The translations under genes and the position numbers were made by a program. DNA of 5,570 bases from Campylobacterota bacterium (GTDB taxonomy: Bacteria; Campylobacterota; Campylobacteria; Campylobacterales; JALSKU01): NCBI GenBank assembly GCA_013153915.1, contig JAADDL010000117.1:1-5570 (forward strand), written 5' to 3'. Positions 1 through 5,570 of this stretch are shown piece after piece. Below the pieces are notes generated by a model, which was not told the origin of the DNA, did no database searches, and was given only the letters and a program-made list of their open reading frames with translations. Positions within the stretch are counted from its first letter, which is position 1, and every line of letters starts with the position of its first letter.

Positions 1-400
1 TGTAGCATATTTGAAGCTACTTGCAAATCCAAATGACAATGAATCTTTGTCGATACTAAAAGCAAAAAATAAAAATCTTTATTATGCTTATAAATTTCAG
101 ACGGCAGCTAAAAAAAATGATAAAAAACTTTTTCAAGAAGTTTTAAACAAATCAAACGATCCATATTTGAAGGATTTGTCCGATTATCAAATATCTTCGT
201 TAGATGGCAAAAAAAGCGATATAGAAAAGTATATCAATGATGTTAAACCGGGCTTATTAAAAAATATGGCTTTGCTTGAAGATGCTTATTTGTTACTTAA
301 AGAGAATAAAAAGGATGAAGCCAAGTTAAAACTCTCTATGATTGAAGTTGATTCTCCTTTGAGATCGGTAGCCGTCAATTTTGAACACTATATTAAATAG
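1..400 (+). CDS. TPR/YfgM-like helical protein, C-terminal part (5' end cut by window)
   Basis: The frame is open from base 2, and 132 residues are visible before the TAG at 398-400, which is followed directly by a second in-frame stop (TGA, 401-403). The TTG at 11 is not a convincing start: the frame continues upstream of it and no ribosome binding site can be seen. The visible part is lysine-rich and almost wholly helical. It ends in a TPR-like helix pair around 'LLEDAYLLLKENKKDEAKLK' (visible residues about 91-110), the pattern of TPR proteins of the YfgM type (ancillary SecYEG subunit). No catalytic motif is present. The next gene encodes a BamB-like lipoprotein, and yfgM-bamB neighbour each other in E. 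coli, which supports but does not prove a YfgM-like role at the periplasmic face of the inner membrane. The N-terminal membrane anchor that would test this lies outside the window. The coding call is firm; the family call is moderate. Confidence 0.72.
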   Translation, partial: VAYLKLLANPNDNESLSILKAKNKNLYYAYKFQTAAKKNDKKLFQEVLNKSNDPYLKDLSDYQISSLDGKKSDIEKYINDVKPGLLKNMALLEDAYLLLKENKKDEAKLKLSMIEVDSPLRSVAVNFEHYIK

Positions 401-402
401 TG

Positions 403-408
403 AAGGGA
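403..408 (+). promoter_or_regulatory. Ribosome binding site for the lipoprotein gene
   Basis: AAGGGA lies 7 bases before the ATG at 416 and only 4 bases before the in-frame TTG at 413. The spacing favours ATG 416 as the start. This site sits in the 15-base gap after the upstream gene's tandem stops, so the lipoprotein has its own translation initiation signal rather than relying on stop-start overlap. Confidence 0.7.
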
Positions 409-415
409 CACATTG

Positions 416-1426
416 ATGATAAAGATATTTAAATCTCTTGCGGCTTTGACTTTGGTTTTTATGATAACGGGTTGTTCGTCCAAATCAATTTTTGAGCCCA
501 AAAAGATAGCAGGATATGTTGATTTTGACGGTAAACTTCCCGCAAAGATTGTCGATGTGACGAGAGACGGCGCAACTTTGGCAAACGGAGGGGTGATCGC
601 AAAGAAAAAAGGTCTTTTAAAGGTTAAGATTCCGAAAGATTATAGATTTTTATGTTTAAATAACGATATGGTGGTTTCAACTTCCCCGACTGGAAAAGTT
701 TTAATAGAAGATTTAAACGGTAAATTGATATTTTCACATGATTTTAAAGAGATGATTGCGTCGGCGAATATAAAAAATAATATACTCGCCATAGTATTTG
801 CCGATAATAAAATCGCTCTTTTTGATATAGATAGCGGTCGTATGCCGTTTGAAAGAAAATTGGAAGATATAGAAGCGGTTGACGCTAGGATGGCAAAACC
901 CTATTTTTTAGGAAAACTTGTAGTATTTCCGACGCTTGACGGTAGATTGGTGATAGTAAACGGCAAGACTTATCGTATCGTAAGAGATATAGTCGTGGGC
1001 TCTAAGCCCTATTTTAATAATGTGATTTTTTTAGATGTTTTGGATGATAAACTTGTAGCGTCCACTCAAAATAGAATCATCTCTATAAGTCCGAATAATG
1101 TAGCTTTTATGAATATAGGCGTTAAAGATATCATCTTTTTGGGAAAAAGAGTATTTATATTTACTAAAGACGGTAGAATAATCTTAACGACATCCGATTT
1201 AAAAAGCTTAAAAGAGAAAAAGTTTGAATTTGCTAACTTTTCAACGGCTATATACGGTGATTTTGTTTACGTTATAGAAAACGGGGGATATTTGATAGCC
1301 GTGGATAAAGATTTGATAACCTCAAACGTCTATAAGCTACCCGATTCTATCGATGAATTGATGTTTACGACTAACGATACTTTATACTATGACGATAAAT
1401 ATTTTAAATTAAATAGGACAAAGTAG
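416..1426 (+). CDS. Outer-membrane-type lipoprotein with PQQ/BamB-like beta-propeller repeats
   Basis: The predicted protein is 336 residues from ATG 416. It begins with a classic lipoprotein signal: basic residues (K3, K6), a hydrophobic core, then the lipobox I-T-G-C with the lipidated cysteine at residue 20. Ser at position +2, not Asp, would point to the outer membrane under the E. coli sorting rule. The rest is rich in short beta strands with degenerate PQQ-blade patterns: 'DNKIALFDIDSG' (about 130-141), 'DGRLVIVNGKTYRIV' (175-189), 'DGRIILTTSDLKSL' (252-265) and 'GGYLIAVDKDLIT' (290-302). These suggest a beta-propeller facing the periplasm. BamB, the PQQ-propeller lipoprotein that helps BamA assemble outer membrane proteins, is the best comparison. 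It is about 390 residues in E. coli, so this one is somewhat short and the blades are weak. The TPR/YfgM-like upstream neighbour strengthens the comparison. Lipoprotein is secure, propeller likely, BamB function an inference. The stop TAG is 6 bases before the next start. Confidence 0.8.
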   Translation: MIKIFKSLAALTLVFMITGCSSKSIFEPKKIAGYVDFDGKLPAKIVDVTRDGATLANGGVIAKKKGLLKVKIPKDYRFLCLNNDMVVSTSPTGKVLIEDLNGKLIFSHDFKEMIASANIKNNILAIVFADNKIALFDIDSGRMPFERKLEDIEAVDARMAKPYFLGKLVVFPTLDGRLVIVNGKTYRIVRDIVVGSKPYFNNVIFLDVLDDKLVASTQNRIISISPNNVAFMNIGVKDIIFLGKRVFIFTKDGRIILTTSDLKSLKEKKFEFANFSTAIYGDFVYVIENGGYLIAVDKDLITSNVYKLPDSIDELMFTTNDTLYYDDKYFKLNRTK

Positions 1427-1432
1427 AATTTT

Positions 1433-2260
1433 ATGTCGTCCGCTCTTGAAGCGTATCTGGAATATATCGTTATAGCCAAAGGATTGTCGAAAAAAAGTAT
1501 TGAAGCTTACAAGAGAGATTTGGAAGATTTTGAGCGATTTTTAAAAAAAGAGCTTTCAAAAGCTGATTTAGAAGATGTTTTGGATTATCTCCAAAAATAT
1601 GATAATCGCAATACGCTCAATAGAAAATTATCGGCAATAAACTCTTTTTTTTCATTTTGTTTAAAAGAAGATTTTATCAAAGACGCACCCTCTTTAAAGC
1701 ACTTCCATACATCGAAAAAATTGCCTATCGTACTTGAGTATGAGGATATCATAAAGAGTTTAAAGCTTATCAAAAAAGATAGTTGGATAGGTTATAGGGA
1801 TTTTGCATTCATTCTTTTTCTGTATGCTTCGGGAGCTAGAGTAAGCGAGGCTATAGAGGTCAAAAAAGACGATATAGTCGGAGAGTGGCTCAAGATAAGA
1901 AGCGCAAAAGGCGATAAACAGAGGATGGTTCCTCTTGCCGATAGTGCTTTGAGGGCTTTGGAGGAGTATTTGGATAAGAGAGAAAAAAAGAGTGAATATC
2001 TGTGGCTAAACTACAAAGGGGATAAGATGAGTAGAATTACGGCTTATAAGATAACGAAAAAGTATCTCGGTGTCTCTCCTCACGCTTTAAGACACTCGTT
2101 TGCCACCTCTTTGGTGCTTGGCGGAGCCGACCTTAGAGTGGTCCAAGAGTTGTTGGGACACTCTAGTATAACGACAACTCAGATATATACCCATATCAAA
2201 CAAAAAAATTTAGAGCAAACCGTGCGAAAATATCACCCCTTGGCAAACGGATTTTCATGA
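1433..2260 (+). CDS. Xer-type tyrosine site-specific recombinase
   Basis: The protein is 275 residues. An N-terminal SAM-like DNA-binding domain (about 1-90, 'YLEYIVIAKGLSKKSIEAY') is followed by a tyrosine recombinase catalytic domain (about 100-270). All six catalytic positions are present: R136 in 'YASGARVSEA', K159 in 'SAKGDKQRMVPL', H217 and R220 in 'SPHALRHSFAT', H243 in 'LLGHSS' and the nucleophile Y252 in 'IYTH'. The stretch 'GGADLRVVQELLGHSSITTT' is typical of XerC/XerD. These enzymes act at dif sites near the replication terminus, usually with FtsK, to resolve chromosome dimers. The length is below XerC/XerD of about 298 and well below the XerH of Helicobacter (about 360), so I do not assign a letter. 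Its place in a housekeeping operon, with no attachment sites or phage genes nearby, favours a chromosomal Xer over a mobile-element integrase. The only candidate ribosome binding site, AGGA at 1415-1418, is rather far from the ATG. The gene ends in an ATGA overlap with the next. Confidence 0.92.
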   Translation: MSSALEAYLEYIVIAKGLSKKSIEAYKRDLEDFERFLKKELSKADLEDVLDYLQKYDNRNTLNRKLSAINSFFSFCLKEDFIKDAPSLKHFHTSKKLPIVLEYEDIIKSLKLIKKDSWIGYRDFAFILFLYASGARVSEAIEVKKDDIVGEWLKIRSAKGDKQRMVPLADSALRALEEYLDKREKKSEYLWLNYKGDKMSRITAYKITKKYLGVSPHALRHSFATSLVLGGADLRVVQELLGHSSITTTQIYTHIKQKNLEQTVRKYHPLANGFS

Positions 2261-2586
2261 AAGATATAGTAGAATTTTTAAGTAAGAAAAAGTATATTTT
2301 TAAAAAATTTGAAAAAATCGACAATAAAACTTTGGGTACGAAAAAAAGAGTCGAGATATATAAGGGTGTCGATATAAACTCTTTTTATGTAGCCGTTTTT
2401 GTCAATAGGTCTAAAAGTAGGTTTATCATGAAAAACGCAAACGATAGCGAAGAGTTATTTGAAAAACTGAAAGATATAAGCGGGCATAACTACAAGAAGA
2501 AAGTGTTGTTGATAAGTTCTAAAATATGCTCCAAATCGGAATCGTTTTTAAAAGAAAAAGGTTGGAAAATATATGCTTTTGTGTGA
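2257..2586 (+). CDS. Conserved-looking small hypothetical protein, 109 residues
   Basis: I do not recognise this protein. It is 109 residues and lysine-rich, with no signal peptide or membrane segment, so it is probably cytoplasmic. The pattern reads as alternating strand and helix: a strand-rich centre ('SFYVAVFVNRSKSRFIM', about 42-58), a helix ('SEELFEKLKDI', 64-74), a strand ('KKKVLLIS', 80-87), a helix starting at the only cysteine (C91, 'CSKSESFLKEKG') and a last strand ('WKIYAFV', 103-109). This is a small alpha/beta domain; a degenerate PD-(D/E)XK-like or Mrr-like fold is possible but I cannot support it. The ATG overlaps the recombinase stop as ATGA, with only a weak GGA at 2249-2251, so translation is probably coupled. 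The tail overlaps coaX by 14 bases. The tight embedding between two clear genes supports a real coding sequence. Confidence 0.78.
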   Translation: MKDIVEFLSKKKYIFKKFEKIDNKTLGTKKRVEIYKGVDINSFYVAVFVNRSKSRFIMKNANDSEELFEKLKDISGHNYKKKVLLISSKICSKSESFLKEKGWKIYAFV

Positions 2587-3205
2587 TGTAGGCAATACAA
2601 ATATTCATTTTTACAAAGACGGTATCAGTTGGGGAAAAAAAGCGGATATCAAAAATATAAACTTAATTGATGAAAAATTTTATTATATATGCGTTAACGA
2701 AAGGTTAAAAGATAAGATGGCATCTATGAGAAATGCCGTAGATTTGGAGCCTTTTTTCAATCTTGATACCATCTACAAAGGATTGGGAGTCGATAGGGTT
2801 GCCGCTTGTTATGCGATAGACAACGGCATAGTCGTGGACGCAGGTAGCGCTATCACGGTAGATATCATGGCAAACGGTATTCATCTAGGGGGATATATTA
2901 TGCCCGGATTGTCGGCACAACAAGAGAGTTTTAGGAGGATATCTTCAAGACTCGATATAAGAATCAATCCAAATATAGACCTTGAAATCATCCCTCAAAA
3001 CAGTCTTGAAGCTGTAAGTTACGGAGTCGTTAAGCCGATTGTGAAGATGTTGAGCGAAACGAAAAAAGATAAAAAGATATTTTTTACGGGCGGAGACGGT
3101 AAATTTTTCGCGAAATTTTTTAAAGATGCGATATTTGACAATAGTTTGGTATTTAGAGGAATGTTAAAAGTTTTAGATGAACTGAAAAAGGATAAAAATG
3201 CTTAG
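2573..3205 (+). CDS. coaX: Type III pantothenate kinase
   Basis: CoaX phosphorylates pantothenate with ATP to 4'-phosphopantothenate, the first committed step of coenzyme A synthesis, in the cytoplasm. The ASKHA-fold signatures are present: 'DVGNTN' (residues 5-10, phosphate-binding loop), 'GLGVDR' (70-75, the GxDR motif with its key acidic residue D74), 'VVDAGSAITVD' (87-97), 'GGYIMPGL' (106-113) and 'FTGGDG' (171-176). Start choice is clear because the first motif begins five residues in; a weak GGA at 2564-2566 lies 6 bases upstream. The length of 210 is short against about 255 in Bacillus or Thermotoga but matches the compact forms I recall from Helicobacter and Campylobacter. Ser92 stands where most family members have Thr (DxGTAxT), a conservative change. 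From family knowledge, type III enzymes need a monovalent cation and are not feedback-inhibited by CoA. The gene overlaps its upstream neighbour by 14 bases and hisG by 8. Confidence 0.95.
   Translation: MLLCDVGNTNIHFYKDGISWGKKADIKNINLIDEKFYYICVNERLKDKMASMRNAVDLEPFFNLDTIYKGLGVDRVAACYAIDNGIVVDAGSAITVDIMANGIHLGGYIMPGLSAQQESFRRISSRLDIRINPNIDLEIIPQNSLEAVSYGVVKPIVKMLSETKKDKKIFFTGGDGKFFAKFFKDAIFDNSLVFRGMLKVLDELKKDKNA
3188..3192 (+). promoter_or_regulatory. Ribosome binding site for hisG inside the coaX tail
   Basis: AAGGA lies 5 bases before the hisG ATG at 3198 and is inside the last codons of coaX. It supports the ATG start and the 8-base coaX/hisG overlap. hisG can therefore be initiated on its own or by ribosomes finishing coaX. 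Confidence 0.65.
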
Positions 3206-3809
3206 TATTGCTTTGCCCAAGGGTAGAATTGCCGAAGATACGCTAAAGATATTTGAAGAGATATTCGGTAAAAAATTTATCTTTGAAGATAGAAAATTGA
3301 TATTGAAAGATAAAGATTTTACTTTTTTGCTGGTTAGAAACCAAGATGTTCCCGTGTATGTGCTTCATCAAGCCGCAGACCTTGGGGTGGTAGGGCTTGA
3401 TGTGTTGGAAGAGAAAGAGCTTGATTTGGTTGATCTTTTGGACTTGAAGATAGGAAAGTGCAAAGTTTGCGTCGGTATGAAAAATAGCGATGAGTTAGAC
3501 CCCGATAAACCCTCTATCAAGGTGGCGACAAAGATGGAAAATATAGCAAGAAAACACTTTTCCAATAAAGCCGTAGCCGCCGAGATTATAAAGCTTTACG
3601 GCTCAATAGAGTTGGCTCCTTTGGTTGGAATGTGCGATGCGATAGTGGATATAGTCGAGACTGGAACCACTATGAAGCAAAACGGACTAAAGGTAGTAGA
3701 GACCATCATGGACTCTTCGGCTCACCTTATAGCCAATAAAAACAGCTTTATATCCAAAAAAAGAGAGATATTGTCGTTGTATCAAGAGATATCTAAGATT
3801 GTCGGTTGA
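3198..3809 (+). CDS. hisG: ATP phosphoribosyltransferase, short form (catalytic subunit)
   Basis: HisG joins ATP and PRPP to give N1-(5-phosphoribosyl)-ATP, the first step of histidine synthesis. The 203-residue protein begins with the family hallmark 'IALPKGR' (4-10), which confirms the start. It contains 'DLGVVGLDVL' (61-70), 'VATKMENIARKHF' (109-121) and the PRPP-binding loop 'DAIVDIVETGTTMKQNGL' (147-164, with E154-T155-G156-T157-T158). It stops after the catalytic domain, so it lacks the roughly 80-residue C-terminal ACT-like domain that carries histidine inhibition in long forms. Short forms are known to need HisZ, a HisRS paralogue, for full activity and feedback control; no hisZ is in this window, nor any other his gene. 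The gene is last in the + strand cluster, overlaps coaX by 8 bases, has a good AAGGA site, and its 3' end overlaps the convergent uvrC by 17 bases. Confidence 0.96.
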   Translation: MLSIALPKGRIAEDTLKIFEEIFGKKFIFEDRKLILKDKDFTFLLVRNQDVPVYVLHQAADLGVVGLDVLEEKELDLVDLLDLKIGKCKVCVGMKNSDELDPDKPSIKVATKMENIARKHFSNKAVAAEIIKLYGSIELAPLVGMCDAIVDIVETGTTMKQNGLKVVETIMDSSAHLIANKNSFISKKREILSLYQEISKIVG

Positions 3810-5570
3810 TAGAGGCTATGTTTTTGGCGTCTTTTGGATTTAGCACCTTTGATAGTTCATCCTTCGAGGCTTGATATATAGCTTCAAATGTGCCGAAGTA
3901 TGTGAGGAGCTTTTTAACTTTTGCTAAACCTATACCTTTTTGGTTTAAAAGCTCTATTTGACGATCTTGCTTTTGTTTTTGAGACCTATGAAAATTGATA
4001 GCGAACCTATGGGCTTCATCCCTTAATCTTTGGATAAATTGCAATACTTTGCTATCGCTTTGAAGTGCGACTTTGCCCTCTTTGTTGTAGAGTTTATCTT
4101 CGGCTTTTCCTTTTGCCCTTATGGTTCTTTTTTGTTTTTTCTCTTTTGAGATGGCTACTATGTCTAAATTTACCCCGAAACTCTCGGTTATATCGTAAGC
4201 TAACTTTAAAAGTGTCTCTCCTCCGTCTATCACCCAAAGGTCGGGTGGCGGATTTTTCTCAAAACTTTCGCACCTTCTTATGAGAAGTTCTCTCATTTGG
4301 GCGTATTCGTCTCTTTGGGTTAAGTTATATCTTTTGTATCTATCTTTTTTAAATCCGTTTTCATATACTATGCATGAGCCGACCGGAGATGAGCCTTGGA
4401 GGTGAGAGTTATCGAAAGCTTCTACGGTATTTGGGGTGGAGCTTAAAGCTAAAACTCTTTTTATCTCTTTTAAAAGGTCTTCTTCGTTGGAGCTTTTATC
4501 TTTTGTTAAACTCTCTTTGGCGTTATTGTAGGCAATATTCGCCAACTCTTTTTTTGCGCCTCTTTTCGGTACGGTTATTTTAAGCTGTCTATCTATCTTT
4601 TCTTTTAAAAAATTCTCCACTTCTTTTTGCTGTTCAAACTCTTCAAAAACTACTATATTTTTTGCTATCTTGGGTTTATCGTCTTTATAAAACTCTATAA
4701 TGGCGCTACTGTAAACCTCATCTTTGTTGATGCCGTTATCGTTTCTTATAAGAGTTGATGTGAGCGAGACTATCTTGCCTTCTCTAACGAACATTTTTAC
4801 CAAAACAGCTTTCGTATCTTTACCGTAAAGTGCAAAAACATCGAGATTGTCTTTCGTCTTTAAATCCACTTGAGATAGTATTTGACTATCTTTTATCTTA
4901 TTTATGGCGTCTCTAACTCTTGCCGCCTCTTCAAAAAGCTCTTTTTGTGCGTAGTTTTGCATCTTTTCGTTTAAAAGATTTAAAAGGTTTTGTTTGTTTT
5001 TTAAACTCTCTAAAGCCTTTAAAACTATCTTTTTATACTCTTTTGTATCTATTTTGCCTTCACAGGGGGCTTTGCATTTTCCGATTTGATAAAAAAGACA
5101 CGCTTTTTTGCCTTTTAGAGAACCTTTTTTTTGCACTAACGGGTATAGTTCGTATAAAGAGTTCAAGATATCTCTTGAAGCCGTGGTAAACGGACCGAAA
5201 TATTTTATATTTTTACCGTTTTTTATATTTCTTGTTATCTCAAATCTCGGAAAGTCGTCATTTAAATCTATATAGATATATGGATATGTCTTATCGTCTC
5301 TAAGAAGGATGTTGTATTTCGGTTTTAGCTGTTTTATAAGAGAATTTTCAAGCACCAAAGCGTCATGTTCGTTTGATACGACTATATATTCAAGAGAAGA
5401 AGCTTCCGATATCATCTTTCTTATTCGTAAAGATAGCCTGGGAGAGGGCATAAGGGTAGGCGTAAAACTAAAGTAGCTTTTGACTCTGTTTTTTAAACTT
5501 TTAGCTTTTCCTATATATAAAAGTTTCCCCTCTTTATCAAAATATTGATAAACCCCCGGAGAATCGGGTA
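3793..5570 (-). CDS. uvrC: UvrABC system protein C, excinuclease subunit (N-terminus cut by window)
   Basis: UvrC joins the UvrB-DNA complex in nucleotide excision repair and cuts on both sides of the lesion. The frame is open to the right edge, with 591 residues visible from 'PDSPGVYQYFD'; only about 11 should be missing, so the ATG at 5451 is internal. Visible domains, numbered from the edge: a GIY-YIG nuclease (1-90) with 'GVY', 'LYIGKA' (Y18), 'LKNRV' (R28) and E74 in 'ALVLEN'; a cysteine cluster (157, 165, 169) in 'ACLFYQIGKCKAPC'; a UVR motif for UvrB binding (about 200-226, 'KELFEEAARVRDAINKI'); an RNase H-like nuclease with D386 in 'AFDNSH', D448 in 'WVIDGG' and H520 in 'RDEAHRFA'; and C-terminal helix-hairpin-helix DNA-binding motifs (about 540-585, 'KGIGLAKVKKLL'). 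The extra segment after 'KSYF' (about 34-48) is a feature I associate with Campylobacterota. Both catalytic centres look intact. It is transcribed against the hisG cluster, with a 17-base tail overlap. Confidence 0.97.
   Translation of the reverse strand, partial: PDSPGVYQYFDKEGKLLYIGKAKSLKNRVKSYFSFTPTLMPSPRLSLRIRKMISEASSLEYIVVSNEHDALVLENSLIKQLKPKYNILLRDDKTYPYIYIDLNDDFPRFEITRNIKNGKNIKYFGPFTTASRDILNSLYELYPLVQKKGSLKGKKACLFYQIGKCKAPCEGKIDTKEYKKIVLKALESLKNKQNLLNLLNEKMQNYAQKELFEEAARVRDAINKIKDSQILSQVDLKTKDNLDVFALYGKDTKAVLVKMFVREGKIVSLTSTLIRNDNGINKDEVYSSAIIEFYKDDKPKIAKNIVVFEEFEQQKEVENFLKEKIDRQLKITVPKRGAKKELANIAYNNAKESLTKDKSSNEEDLLKEIKRVLALSSTPNTVEAFDNSHLQGSSPVGSCIVYENGFKKDRYKRYNLTQRDEYAQMRELLIRRCESFEKNPPPDLWVIDGGETLLKLAYDITESFGVNLDIVAISKEKKQKRTIRAKGKAEDKLYNKEGKVALQSDSKVLQFIQRLRDEAHRFAINFHRSQKQKQDRQIELLNQKGIGLAKVKKLLTYFGTFEAIYQASKDELSKVLNPKDAKNIASINRQS

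Noticed and set aside
413..415. TTG as the start of the lipoprotein gene
   Set aside because: It is only 4 bases from AAGGGA, while the ATG at 416 has the better 7-base spacing and gives an equally good signal peptide.
1585..1773. Minus-strand open frame of 62 codons
   Set aside because: It lies wholly antisense to the recombinase gene, resembles no family I know, and has no room for its own signals.
1433..2260. The recombinase as the integrase of a mobile element
   Set aside because: No attachment repeats, tRNA, phage or transposon genes are near, and it sits inside a tight housekeeping gene cluster with XerC/XerD-type motifs.
3368..3565. Minus-strand open frame of 65 codons
   Set aside because: It is a low-complexity, serine/phenylalanine-rich shadow of hisG.
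3796..3860. Intrinsic terminator between hisG and uvrC
   Set aside because: There are short T runs but no convincing GC-rich stem next to them on either strand, and the two genes overlap.
4065..5189. Three plus-strand open frames (4065-4283, 4374-4583, 4920-5189)
   Set aside because: All are antisense to well-conserved uvrC; their leucine- and phenylalanine-rich products are what reversed lysine/glutamate-rich codons give, not real membrane proteins.
5449..5451. ATG at 5451 as the start of uvrC
   Set aside because: The frame continues to the window edge and encodes the conserved GIY-YIG motifs 'PGVYQYFD' and 'LYIGKAKSLKNRV', so this ATG is internal.

Overview
The window is a compact, AT-rich stretch of bacterial chromosome with almost no intergenic sequence. 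It most likely comes from a member of the Campylobacterota (Epsilonproteobacteria). The evidence is the heavy use of ATA and AAA codons, a short CoaX of about 210 residues, and a UvrC with an extra segment in its GIY-YIG domain and a 'PLVQKKG...ACLFYQIGKC' region that I associate with this group. A short-form HisG argues against Campylobacter jejuni itself, whose HisG I recall as the long form, and fits a free-living relative better. The genus cannot be set from the sequence alone.

Layout: six genes run left to right on the + strand and one runs right to left. From the left they are: the 3' end of a helical TPR/YfgM-like protein (cut by the window edge); a lipoprotein with PQQ/BamB-like beta-propeller repeats (416-1426); a Xer-type tyrosine recombinase (1433-2260); a small unrecognised protein of 109 residues (2257-2586); type III pantothenate kinase CoaX (2573-3205); and short-form ATP phosphoribosyltransferase HisG (3198-3809). 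Convergent to these is uvrC (3793 to beyond 5570), whose start lies outside the window.

The + strand genes look like one operon. The only gaps are 15 and 6 bases, and the last three junctions overlap by 4, 14 and 8 bases, which suggests translational coupling. The operon joins unrelated housekeeping jobs: probable envelope biogenesis (TPR plus lipoprotein), probable chromosome dimer resolution (Xer), the first step of coenzyme A synthesis (CoaX) and the first step of histidine synthesis (HisG). The hisG and uvrC reading frames overlap tail to tail by 17 bases, so no dedicated terminator fits between them.

No gene-free stretch longer than 15 bases exists. I see no tRNA, rRNA, CRISPR, insertion sequence or riboswitch. 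I did not find a convincing undescribed system. The points most worth a second look are the YfgM-BamB-like gene pair, the unrecognised 109-residue protein, a missing cysteine in the UvrC cysteine cluster, and the implied but unseen HisZ partner of the short HisG.
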